NCBI GenBank assembly: GCA_910586215.1
Contig: CAJUGH010000018.1
Span: 1 to 64,000, forward strand
DNA from: an uncultured Acetatifactor sp.
GTDB lineage: Bacteria; Bacillota; Clostridia; Lachnospirales; Lachnospiraceae
DNA: 64,000 bases
Direction: 5' to 3'
Shown here: in pieces, positions 9,361 to 16,670 of the stretch
Layout of the letters: every line of letters starts with the position of its first letter
Position numbering within the stretch: the stretch's first letter is position 1
Made by a program: the position numbers and the translations under genes
Notes under the pieces: generated by a model
What the model was told of the DNA's origin: nothing
Databases searched by the model: none
The model's input: the letters and a program-made list of their open reading frames with translations, nothing else

Positions 9361-10322
9361 AAGCTCTCACCTGTTGCCTTTCTCGCTATGGTGTTGGCCA
9401 GCACCAGGATGATCAGATTGATCACCGTATTAAACAGGCCCACCGCTGTGGAATAGCCGAATTCACTGTTGATCAGACCAACCCGGTAAGTGTAGGTGGC
9501 TATGATGTCAGAAGACAAGCGGTTCAGATCATTTTGTAACAAATATACCTTCTCAAAGCCCACACTCATCAAGCTTCCCAGCTGCATGATCAGCAACATG
9601 ATGATCACAGGCCGGATGGAGGGCAGGTCGATAAACCGGATCCGCTGTAGCTTGGAAGCCCCGTCAATGATAGCTGCCTCATGCATCTCATAGTCCACAC
9701 CCGCCAGGCTGGATATATAGATAATGGCACTCCACCCCATGCCCTGCCAGACTCCGGACCACACATAAATGGTCTTGAAGTATTCGGGCACATACAGAAA
9801 GGGAATGGGTTCCTGTCCGAATAGTCCAATGATTTTATTAAACACGCCGTTGCCCGGATCCATGAATATGGTCAGCATGCCACAGATGACCACAGTGGAG
9901 ATGAAATAGGGTGCATAGGAGACCATCTGTACAATCTTCTTCAGCTTATTCATGGTCAGATAATGCAGCAGGACAGCAAAGATAATTGCAAGCGGAAAAC
10001 CAATTACCAGGGAATAAATGGAGATTCCCAATGTATTCTTGATCAGATCCCAGAAATAATATCCCGAAAAGAAACGCTTGAAGTAGTCAAATCCCACCCA
10101 GGGACTGCCCAGGATTCCCTTCTTTACCTTGTAATCCTTGAAGGCCAGCAGGATGCCGTACATGGGTGCATAGTTGAAAATCGCATAATACACCACCACT
10201 GGTAGGAACATCACCCACAGCAGCCAGTTGTGCTTCAGATCCTTCTTGACCCTTACCGAAAAACGTTCTTTGCTCTTCCATGGTGCTTTCTCTTTTTTCA
10301 ATAAAGTTCCCTCCATTACCAT
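9354..10322 (-). CDS. Carbohydrate ABC transporter permease (LplB type)
   Basis: This 322-residue permease of the LplB/YtcO group has a basic N-terminal tail, a first span around WVMFLPVVVYYAIFNY and the EAA loop HEAAIIDGASKLQRIRFIDL. It is the first of the two permeases following the binding-protein gene. The start at 10322 has AGGAG upstream, but that site lies inside an intergenic hairpin (10326-10351), which may limit permease synthesis relative to the binding protein. A second in-frame ATG at 10316 is possible. Confidence 0.93.
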   Translation of the reverse strand: MVMEGTLLKKEKAPWKSKERFSVRVKKDLKHNWLLWVMFLPVVVYYAIFNYAPMYGILLAFKDYKVKKGILGSPWVGFDYFKRFFSGYYFWDLIKNTLGISIYSLVIGFPLAIIFAVLLHYLTMNKLKKIVQMVSYAPYFISTVVICGMLTIFMDPGNGVFNKIIGLFGQEPIPFLYVPEYFKTIYVWSGVWQGMGWSAIIYISSLAGVDYEMHEAAIIDGASKLQRIRFIDLPSIRPVIIMLLIMQLGSLMSVGFEKVYLLQNDLNRLSSDIIATYTYRVGLINSEFGYSTAVGLFNTVINLIILVLANTIARKATGESLW

Positions 10323-10325
10323 GCG

Positions 10326-10351
10326 GGCGGTATCTCCTAAGGGATACCGCC
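10326..10351 (-). promoter_or_regulatory. Intergenic hairpin covering the permease ribosome site
   Basis: A perfect 9-bp stem, GGCGGTATC with GATACCGCC, has an eight-base loop. On the mRNA strand the loop contains AGGA and the following G starts the stem, so the only ribosome site for the LplB-type permease is partly sequestered. Hairpins at this place in sugar ABC operons commonly protect the binding-protein mRNA and lower permease output. Confidence 0.6.
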
Positions 10352-10395
10352 GCGCACATTCCTGACTACCGTCTGTCTCTTACCGCCGGTTCCTG

Positions 10396-12087
10396 TCAGT
10401 CAACCTTATATCTGTCATATGCTGCATTCATGTTGTCCACTGCCGTCTGCAGTCCCATGTCATTCAACTGCTTCAGATAATCCTCCCAGGTGGCATCCAG
10501 ATCCTTCTTGCCTGTGATCACCTCTGCCCGGTAGGTCTTGCGGTAAGCATCCACATCTGCATTGATGTCACTGTTGGCCGCGATCTCCTCCTCCGTGAGG
10601 CTTATGGAAGGCCATGCCTTGTACAGCTTGCCGGCGTCCTCAAAGGAATTGAAGGTATCTTCCAGGATGGTGGCCACAGGGTTCTCTGTCAAGTCTACAT
10701 AGACTTCATAGGTATCGGAGTAACATTTTGCAGGACGGAAGGTACCGCCGCCCATCTGGAACAGGGCATGATCAATGTTCTCACCCCAGGTGGTGGAGGG
10801 ATTCTCCTTGGTGCGCATCTTGATCTTGCCGTCCACGATGTCGTAGGTATCTCCCTCTATGCCATAGCAGGTCAGGATCGCGCCTTCCTCGCTATAGAGG
10901 TAATCAGCCCATGCGCACATGATCTCGGGGTATTTGCACTTGTCTGTGATGGCCATACCGCCCCGGTTAAAGCCACCAGCCGTGGGACATCCGCCCTCCT
11001 CCCAGGGTACCAGGGCCTGATACTGCAGCACCAGATTCTCTTCTTCGGGCTTTGTCTTGTCATAAACCCCTACCGTATTCTGGGGATGCCATTCGCCGAA
11101 CACACCCAGGGCTTCTCCGGTCTGCCCCATGGAACGGATCTGGTCACAGGTAATGTTGAAGGAATCCTTGTAAAGCAGCCCTTCTTCATAACATTTGGTA
11201 ATAAATGCCAGGGCCTCCTTGTATCTCTCCGTGGCCGGGAAGAACTCGATGGACTGCTCGTCCTGGGACACGCACCAGGGATCCCACCAGCCCGACATGT
11301 TGAACCCAAAGTAAGGGAGGATGAACTCCACCGGGGAGATATCGCTGGAGGTGATCCAGGGAATCTCATTGTTGGGATCCCCGTCCCCGTCCGCATCCTG
11401 TTCCTTGAAGGCCTTCAGCACCTGATAGAACTCCTCTGCTGTGGTAGGCATGGACATATTCACATTCTCCAGCCACTTGGTGTTGATCCAAACATGGGGG
11501 GTATTGCCCACATTGGGTTTGCAGACCTCGAAGGTAGAATAGATGTGGCCGTCTCCGGAGGTCACCTCTGCCCAGGCGTCCCGCTCGTCAATGAGAGCTT
11601 TGTAATTGGGCATGTACTGGTCGATCAGGTCATCCAGCTGGATGAAGATACCTTCCTTGCCCATCTCCAGGAGCTGATCCGGTCCCAGGCCGCTCTTAAT
11701 GAATACGTCCGGGTAATCGTTGGAGTTCAGCTGTATATTGCTCTTCTCCTCATTCTCGGTGAGATTGGTACTGGTGACCACTTTCAGCTTCACATTGGTC
11801 TTCTTCTCCATCTCTTTGTACACAGCAGTTTCCTCAAATTTGAACATGGAGTCGCCGGTACACACATAGACCGTGACCTCTATGGGTTCTGCCAGGGGGA
11901 AAGTAATGCCTTCACTCTCCTGCCCGGCACCATCACCCTGTGCAGTATCCGGCTGATTGTCGTCCTGGCTGGTTTTACCCCCCACGCTGTCAGACGGGGT
12001 CTTCCCATCGTCATTTCCGCATCCTGCCAGCATGGTAAATGCCATGGTTGCCGCCATCAAAAGCGCCGTCAGTTTCTTTCTCTTCAT
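10396..12087 (-). CDS. Extracellular sugar-binding lipoprotein (LplA-like)
   Basis: This 563-residue protein has a lipoprotein signal peptide ending in LAGC, followed by a low-complexity, acidic linker (about residues 24-60). A large two-lobed solute-binding domain of the LplA/YtcQ type follows. It would be anchored outside the membrane by Cys22 and deliver an oligosaccharide to the two permeases downstream. Its ATG overlaps the stop of the upstream GH2 gene by four bases (ATGA), and AAGGAGG sits within the end of that gene. The length fits this family, whose ligands are usually complex glycans or oligosaccharides. The specific sugar is unknown; the GH2 and GH36 partners point to a mannosyl/galactosyl glycan. 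Confidence 0.92.
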   Translation of the reverse strand: MKRKKLTALLMAATMAFTMLAGCGNDDGKTPSDSVGGKTSQDDNQPDTAQGDGAGQESEGITFPLAEPIEVTVYVCTGDSMFKFEETAVYKEMEKKTNVKLKVVTSTNLTENEEKSNIQLNSNDYPDVFIKSGLGPDQLLEMGKEGIFIQLDDLIDQYMPNYKALIDERDAWAEVTSGDGHIYSTFEVCKPNVGNTPHVWINTKWLENVNMSMPTTAEEFYQVLKAFKEQDADGDGDPNNEIPWITSSDISPVEFILPYFGFNMSGWWDPWCVSQDEQSIEFFPATERYKEALAFITKCYEEGLLYKDSFNITCDQIRSMGQTGEALGVFGEWHPQNTVGVYDKTKPEEENLVLQYQALVPWEEGGCPTAGGFNRGGMAITDKCKYPEIMCAWADYLYSEEGAILTCYGIEGDTYDIVDGKIKMRTKENPSTTWGENIDHALFQMGGGTFRPAKCYSDTYEVYVDLTENPVATILEDTFNSFEDAGKLYKAWPSISLTEEEIAANSDINADVDAYRKTYRAEVITGKKDLDATWEDYLKQLNDMGLQTAVDNMNAAYDRYKVD

Positions 12088-14540
12088 AGTTCGTCCTCCT
12101 TGATTTTCATGTGCAGGCCCGAAAGATCCTCACTTTCCCGCATATCCGGGAACATTTCCCGGTAAGGATCCAGCAGACAGTCCTTGTATTCCTGCAGGGA
12201 AAACGGCGGATTGCCTGCCAGGTAATGGTTCCACCCACTGGCCGTGCCATATTCCCATTGCATTCTGTATAGTTTCTTTTCCCCCTGGCTGTAGGGGATA
12301 TTGGCAATGTGCTTTATTCCTTTCGGAACAAGGATTTCACCGCTGCCAATGTCCCTGCCGGCTGTGAGTTCCCTAAGGGAATAGGTGAGCCGGACCGGTT
12401 CTTTCGTATCGTTCACCGCCACCAGTTCCAGGTGCCAGTCCCGCGGCTCCCGGATGGAGAGCAATACCGGCTGCTGTACCTGGCAGATATAATAGTAGGC
12501 CAGTTTCTTCCTAAAATAGTAGTCAACCACTGCATCTGAGAACTGGGGCCATCCGTCAATCAAGTTCCACCAGATGATTCCCGTCCGCTCCGGCTGGCCT
12601 GTCCGGAACATTTCGATGAAGAATTTCTTCGCCTCTGCCTGGGAGATCTGGCTGGCTGTCACAAAATCCTCCAGGTTGTCCGGTATGGTGCCGAACAGTT
12701 CCTTCACCTGGTCTGCCATCAGCTTGATCCGGTAATTGAAATTCCCGCTATTCCCCAGTTCCATGCTGGAAGCATGGGCCATCCAGTAGTCATTGCCCTG
12801 CCAGGGCCAGAGATGCTCCGGCGGGATAAAGGTCTCTATGGATTCCCTGGCCGGACACCCGTGGTATCCGATCTCACTGGCAAAATGGCACAAGGAATTC
12901 CGGTAATAATCGGATTTATAATAGTCCCTGGAACCCCACAGGTGGTTCTCCGGAAGATAGGCTTCCGGAACCCCTTCTGCCTCCTTGTCCACAAAGGGAG
13001 AACTGGGAAGGAAAGGTCTGACCGGATCCTCGTATTCCACCACTGCCGGGAGCACTTCCCTGGTGATCCTGTTCCCCGAAGGCCTCTTTTTAAAGGCGCT
13101 CATATCGCATTCATTGTCCCCGGACCACAACAGCAGGGACGGGTGTTGCCTAAGTCTTCTCACCACAGACTCTGCTTCCTCCTCCATCACCTTGCAGAAG
13201 GCATCGTCTATGGGGTAGGTACCGCAGGCCATCATGAAATCCTGCCATATAAGGATCCCGTTCTCATCGCAGAAATCATACAGAAGGTCATCCTCGTACA
13301 CACTGCCACCCCAGCACCGTATGGCATTACATCCGGAATCTGCCAGCAGTTCCAGCACCTTCGGAAGCCGCTCCCGGTCCCGGCTGTGCATGGCATCCAC
13401 CGGCACGAAATTGGTTCCCAGGATAAAGACCGGTTCCCCGTTCACCAGGAAACGGAACTTCCCGTTAAAGAAAGGATCCGTAAGCGCTGTCCGCTCCAGG
13501 GTCACTGTGCGGATACCCGTCCTGGTATGCCAGGTATCTATCACATTATCATTTCTGATCAGTTCCACTGTCACCTGGTAGAGATCCTGGGCACCTTGCC
13601 CTTTCGGCCACCAGAACCTGGCGTGTTCCAGGGAAATAAACAACTTTCCCGCGGTATACCAGAGACGGTCCTGGGCTGTGAAGGTACTGTCCCCACAGCT
13701 TCCTGTGAGCCGGATGGTGTATTCTGACAGGTCATCGCCCCATACGTCTGCCTCATAGAACAGTACCAGGCTGGCCGATCCTTCTTCCACATCCAGGGCT
13801 GTGGTCATCAAGTATGCCTGCCGCAGGGATTCCCGTGGTACTTCCTCAATATACACCGGCCTCCAGATCCCGCCGGAGACCAGACGGGGCATGATATCCC
13901 ATCCGAACATGGATGCCGCTTTCCGCAGGCGCAGGGTCTCATAGTCATATTTCAAGGCATTGTTGGCCGCCGACATTTTCCGTCCCCTGGCCGCGATACA
14001 GGCGGGAAAGATATGAACCACCAGGTCATTCTCCCCTTCCCTGATATCCGGCAGTGCAAAAGTCTGTGTGACCAGCATGTTCTCACAACTTCCCACCAGG
14101 CATCCGTTCAGGAAGATCTCTGCCACTGTATCCAGACCCTCAAATGTCAGTACCGGCGTTGTCTGTCTGCCAGGTTCCTCTTCCAGACCTGCCCCCCGCA
14201 CTGTCCCTGTGCCAGACGCCGCCTCCGCCCGGGATACCGCTTCTACATCCTGTCCCTGCCGTGGCCCGGGATAGGTGAAACGGCGTCCATAGAACATGTG
14301 GAGGGATTCCAGCTTCTGTAGATGCAAGGGATTCAGCCCGAAAAACGGATCCCCTATATGGCCCGCCCTCTGCAGATCCAGTTCCAGATTCCCCGGCACC
14401 CTGGCCGGCATATGTTCCGGCATGCCGCAGATGGCATCATAGGTCACAGGATGTTCCCCACTGGCCATATATTCACTGTTCGGCTGGCAGTATAGTATCC
14501 AGTCCCCGTCCAGGGATGTCCTCTCCCAATCGTGAACCAT
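12084..14540 (-). CDS. Glycoside hydrolase family 2, beta-mannosidase-like
   Basis: This 818-residue enzyme has the GH2 order of sugar-binding domain (SLDGDWILYC, ARVPGNLELDL), immunoglobulin-like domain and TIM barrel. The catalytic motifs are clear: WSGDNECD, whose Glu is the acid/base, and FASEIGYHG, whose Glu is the nucleophile as in beta-mannosidases. CWGGSVYEDD and WQDFMMACGTYP are typical of mannosidase-like GH2. No signal peptide is seen. AGAGGAG precedes the ATG by eight bases. It is translationally coupled to the binding-protein gene downstream, so it very likely acts on the sugar that this transporter brings in. It differs clearly from the GH2 at 2468-5020, so the two may cut different linkages. 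Confidence 0.87.
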   Translation of the reverse strand: MVHDWERTSLDGDWILYCQPNSEYMASGEHPVTYDAICGMPEHMPARVPGNLELDLQRAGHIGDPFFGLNPLHLQKLESLHMFYGRRFTYPGPRQGQDVEAVSRAEAASGTGTVRGAGLEEEPGRQTTPVLTFEGLDTVAEIFLNGCLVGSCENMLVTQTFALPDIREGENDLVVHIFPACIAARGRKMSAANNALKYDYETLRLRKAASMFGWDIMPRLVSGGIWRPVYIEEVPRESLRQAYLMTTALDVEEGSASLVLFYEADVWGDDLSEYTIRLTGSCGDSTFTAQDRLWYTAGKLFISLEHARFWWPKGQGAQDLYQVTVELIRNDNVIDTWHTRTGIRTVTLERTALTDPFFNGKFRFLVNGEPVFILGTNFVPVDAMHSRDRERLPKVLELLADSGCNAIRCWGGSVYEDDLLYDFCDENGILIWQDFMMACGTYPIDDAFCKVMEEEAESVVRRLRQHPSLLLWSGDNECDMSAFKKRPSGNRITREVLPAVVEYEDPVRPFLPSSPFVDKEAEGVPEAYLPENHLWGSRDYYKSDYYRNSLCHFASEIGYHGCPARESIETFIPPEHLWPWQGNDYWMAHASSMELGNSGNFNYRIKLMADQVKELFGTIPDNLEDFVTASQISQAEAKKFFIEMFRTGQPERTGIIWWNLIDGWPQFSDAVVDYYFRKKLAYYYICQVQQPVLLSIREPRDWHLELVAVNDTKEPVRLTYSLRELTAGRDIGSGEILVPKGIKHIANIPYSQGEKKLYRMQWEYGTASGWNHYLAGNPPFSLQEYKDCLLDPYREMFPDMRESEDLSGLHMKIKEDEL

Positions 14541-14566
14541 CTCACCTGCTCCTCTCGTCTTGTCTT

Positions 14567-14628
14567 TGCTCTTTTTACTTTGCCCGCTTTATCTTTGTCC
14601 GCTGTGTCTCTGCTCTTTTTTACTTTGC
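14567..14628 (-). repeat. Short direct repeat ahead of the GH2 gene
   Basis: Two near-identical copies of about 18 bases (TTGCTCTTTTTACTTTGC type on the plus strand) lie at about 14567-14584 and 14610-14628, in the 103-base gap between the SIS gene and the GH2 gene. On the mRNA they form purine-rich leader sequence. The function is unknown. Confidence 0.45.
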
Positions 14629-14643
14629 TCCTTTTGCCGCGTT

Positions 14644-15291
14644 TTATGCCTGCCAGTAACGGGCTTCTACCATACGGCACAGGGCGTGGTAAACGGGAAG
14701 GGTCAGTTCCTGTACCAGGTAGACTTCCGTCTCCGGAATCACAATGCAGATGTCACATAGACTGACCAGCAGATTGTCTGCCCCCGTGTATCTCCTGCCG
14801 CAGATCCCCATAGTCCGGATCCCCATGGCGCGTGCCACCTTTACCGCATTCCCCACATTCACCGAATTGCCGGAAGTGCTTAAGGCCAGCAGAATATCTC
14901 CCTCCCTGCCATACCCGTATACTTCCTGGGCAAATACCATATCCGGTGCCACATCATTGGAATACGCGCTGACCAGCACCTGGCCCGACCCCAGTGCCAC
15001 AGCCGGCAAGGCGGGCTGTAACTTCCCGGGGAGTCCCTCCCGGGGATACATGGCTTCCAGTCTTGCAGCAAATGCCTCCTCCAGGGGACGTTTCCTGTCA
15101 AATTCCTTCATCAGTTCGCCCACGATGTGCTGGGCATCTGCACTGCTTCCGCCATTTCCGCAGGTCATCAGCTTTCCCTTCCTGTCAAAACAGGCAGCCC
15201 ACTCTTCATAGGCTTTCCAGATCTCTTCCTCACATACCGTAAGCCTGGGATACCTTTCCAGCAATTGCCGGAAAATCTGTGTCGGTCCCAT
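14644..15291 (-). CDS. SIS-domain sugar phosphate isomerase (GmhA/DiaA-like)
   Basis: This 215-residue protein has a phosphosugar-binding SIS domain with CGNGGSSADAQHIVGEL (about residues 45-61) and LSTSGNSVNVGNAVKVA. These are hallmarks of the phosphoheptose isomerase (GmhA) and DiaA group. The start MGPTQIFRQ is chosen because GGGGGTGG precedes it and the family normally has about 45 residues before GNGGS. This places the start 62 bases inside the upstream ROK kinase gene. In this operon it probably isomerises or binds the sugar phosphate made by the ROK kinase. Heptose-phosphate isomerase for the cell surface is less likely in this context. Confidence 0.85.
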   Translation of the reverse strand: MGPTQIFRQLLERYPRLTVCEEEIWKAYEEWAACFDRKGKLMTCGNGGSSADAQHIVGELMKEFDRKRPLEEAFAARLEAMYPREGLPGKLQPALPAVALGSGQVLVSAYSNDVAPDMVFAQEVYGYGREGDILLALSTSGNSVNVGNAVKVARAMGIRTMGICGRRYTGADNLLVSLCDICIVIPETEVYLVQELTLPVYHALCRMVEARYWQA

Positions 15292-16267
15292 ATGATCCAC
15301 CCCCTGTCTCAACCAACGCCAGCGCCGCATAGTCCCCGATCTGATCTCCCAACTGGGATGGCAGTACCTTGCAGACTGCCCTGGAAGCGGCAAGGCTCTC
15401 CTTCTCGATCTCTTCCTTTGCATGGGGCCAGAGCAGATCCTGGTTCCTCTCGAACACACTTCCTATGATGATGACTTCCGGGTTCAGGATGTCGATCAGT
15501 ATGGACAGTCCTTTTCCCAGATACTTTCCGCTCATGGCGAAGATGTCCCTGGCCAGGGTATCCCCTTCCTGCGCCGCCTTTGCCACATGTTTTGCATCCA
15601 GGCATCCCAGTTCCCCCAGATCCGGGAACACACCACTCTCGATCTGCTCCAATACCTTCATCTGGGCGATCTGGCTGATACCACCGCCGCTACAATACCC
15701 CTCGAACGATCCCATCTTCCCAAATCCCACCGGGCCGCACTCTGTCAAGCGTATATGCCCCACTTCGCCTGCCATGTCATTGGTCCCATGATAGAGCTTG
15801 CCGTCCAGGATCAGCCCTGCACCCAGACCTGTTCCAAAGGTCAGGAAGATTACGTTGGAGTATCCCCTGCCGGCACCGTACTTCCACTCTGCCAGGGCAC
15901 AGGCATTGGCATCGTTCTCCAGGGTCACAGGAATCCCAAACTCCCTCCCCAGCATCCTGCAGACAGGTACGTTCACCCATCCGGGAAGATTCGGCGGATT
16001 CAAGATCAGACCGCTTTTTCTGTCCAGGGGACCACCGCAGCTGATGCCGATCCCCAGGATATCCTTCCTTTCAACACTGTATTCCTCTTCCATCTCCCGG
16101 ATCGTGCGGATGAACATCTGGATGGCCTCCTTAGGGCCTTCCATCTTGCGTGTCTCAAAGAGAACTTTCTTCCTTAGAACCGGCCTGCTGCCTATCCCAC
16201 CCTGCTGTGTGCCGAGCAGAACCGCGCATTTCGTACCACCTATGTCTATCCCAATTATGTATCCCAT
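15230..16267 (-). CDS. ROK-family sugar kinase
   Basis: This 345-residue kinase starts with the ATP-binding motif GIDIGGTKCAVLLG and contains ENDANACALAEW and FGTGLGAGLI, as in glucokinase or N-acetylmannosamine kinase relatives. The usual ROK zinc motif CxCGxxGC is absent; the place is taken by CGPVGFGKMGSFEGYCSGG. The protein therefore belongs to a zinc-site-free subgroup. It is the first gene of the seven-gene sugar operon and should phosphorylate a hexose or amino sugar released by the glycosidases. Its last 62 bases overlap the SIS gene. A promoter with an operator lies directly upstream (16349-16385). Confidence 0.88.
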   Translation of the reverse strand: MGYIIGIDIGGTKCAVLLGTQQGGIGSRPVLRKKVLFETRKMEGPKEAIQMFIRTIREMEEEYSVERKDILGIGISCGGPLDRKSGLILNPPNLPGWVNVPVCRMLGREFGIPVTLENDANACALAEWKYGAGRGYSNVIFLTFGTGLGAGLILDGKLYHGTNDMAGEVGHIRLTECGPVGFGKMGSFEGYCSGGGISQIAQMKVLEQIESGVFPDLGELGCLDAKHVAKAAQEGDTLARDIFAMSGKYLGKGLSILIDILNPEVIIIGSVFERNQDLLWPHAKEEIEKESLAASRAVCKVLPSQLGDQIGDYAALALVETGGGSYGTDTDFPAIAGKVSQAYGM

Positions 16268-16348
16268 CTATGCGCCCCACTCTCACGATGCATTTTCTGC
16301 TGCGTTTCCTGACTGTTTTTGTATCCCTTCGGTTCTCTTCTGCTTTTC

Positions 16349-16385
16349 ATGGTACCATAGTACCATTCCTTTCCTTATAAGTCAA
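16349..16385 (-). promoter_or_regulatory. Promoter and palindromic operator of the glycan operon
   Basis: On the minus strand TTGACT (16380-16385) and TACTAT (16357-16362) are spaced by 17 bases, a strong sigma-A promoter for the ROK kinase operon. An inverted repeat, ATGGTAC-N4-GTACCAT (16349-16366), covers the -10 element and is a probable repressor site (LacI, GntR or ROK type). The rest of the 16268-16530 gap is AT-rich and holds no other gene. Confidence 0.7.
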
Positions 16386-16530
16386 TATTATTTACTATAT
16401 TTCTTTTGATTGCAGCAAATATTGTTAAAAATACACAAATTTACCCCCGTTTTTCTTTTTTATCGCCCTTATTTTTGTCTATTAATAAGTCATTTTACTT
16501 AACTAATTATTTGCGACGTTATACCAAAAA

Positions 16531-16573
16531 GATCCGCCCCCGGAAAGAGAAAATTTCCTTCCGGGAACGGATC
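16531..16573 (-). terminator. Rho-independent terminator of the sigma-factor gene
   Basis: GATCCG pairs with CGGATC and the inner CCCGGAA pairs with TTCCGGG, separated by a small internal loop. On the minus strand the stem is followed by TTTTT (16526-16530). It lies about 100 bases past the stop of the 16671-18338 gene. Confidence 0.75.
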
Positions 16574-16670
16574 CTGGAGAGCAATGGGAGTACCCCTCCT
16601 TAAATGCGCATGGAGATCGGAATGAGCCTGCCGCAACAGTCCGGACAAGCCACCGAACCGTTACGGCCTG

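Noticed and set aside
10768..12165. 465-codon plus-strand frame
   Set aside because: It is antisense to the binding-protein gene with its clear lipoprotein signal; no start signal.
14444..14680. 78-residue Lys-rich minus-strand protein
   Set aside because: It is a by-product of the purine-rich direct repeat and overlaps the GH2 start; no ribosome site.
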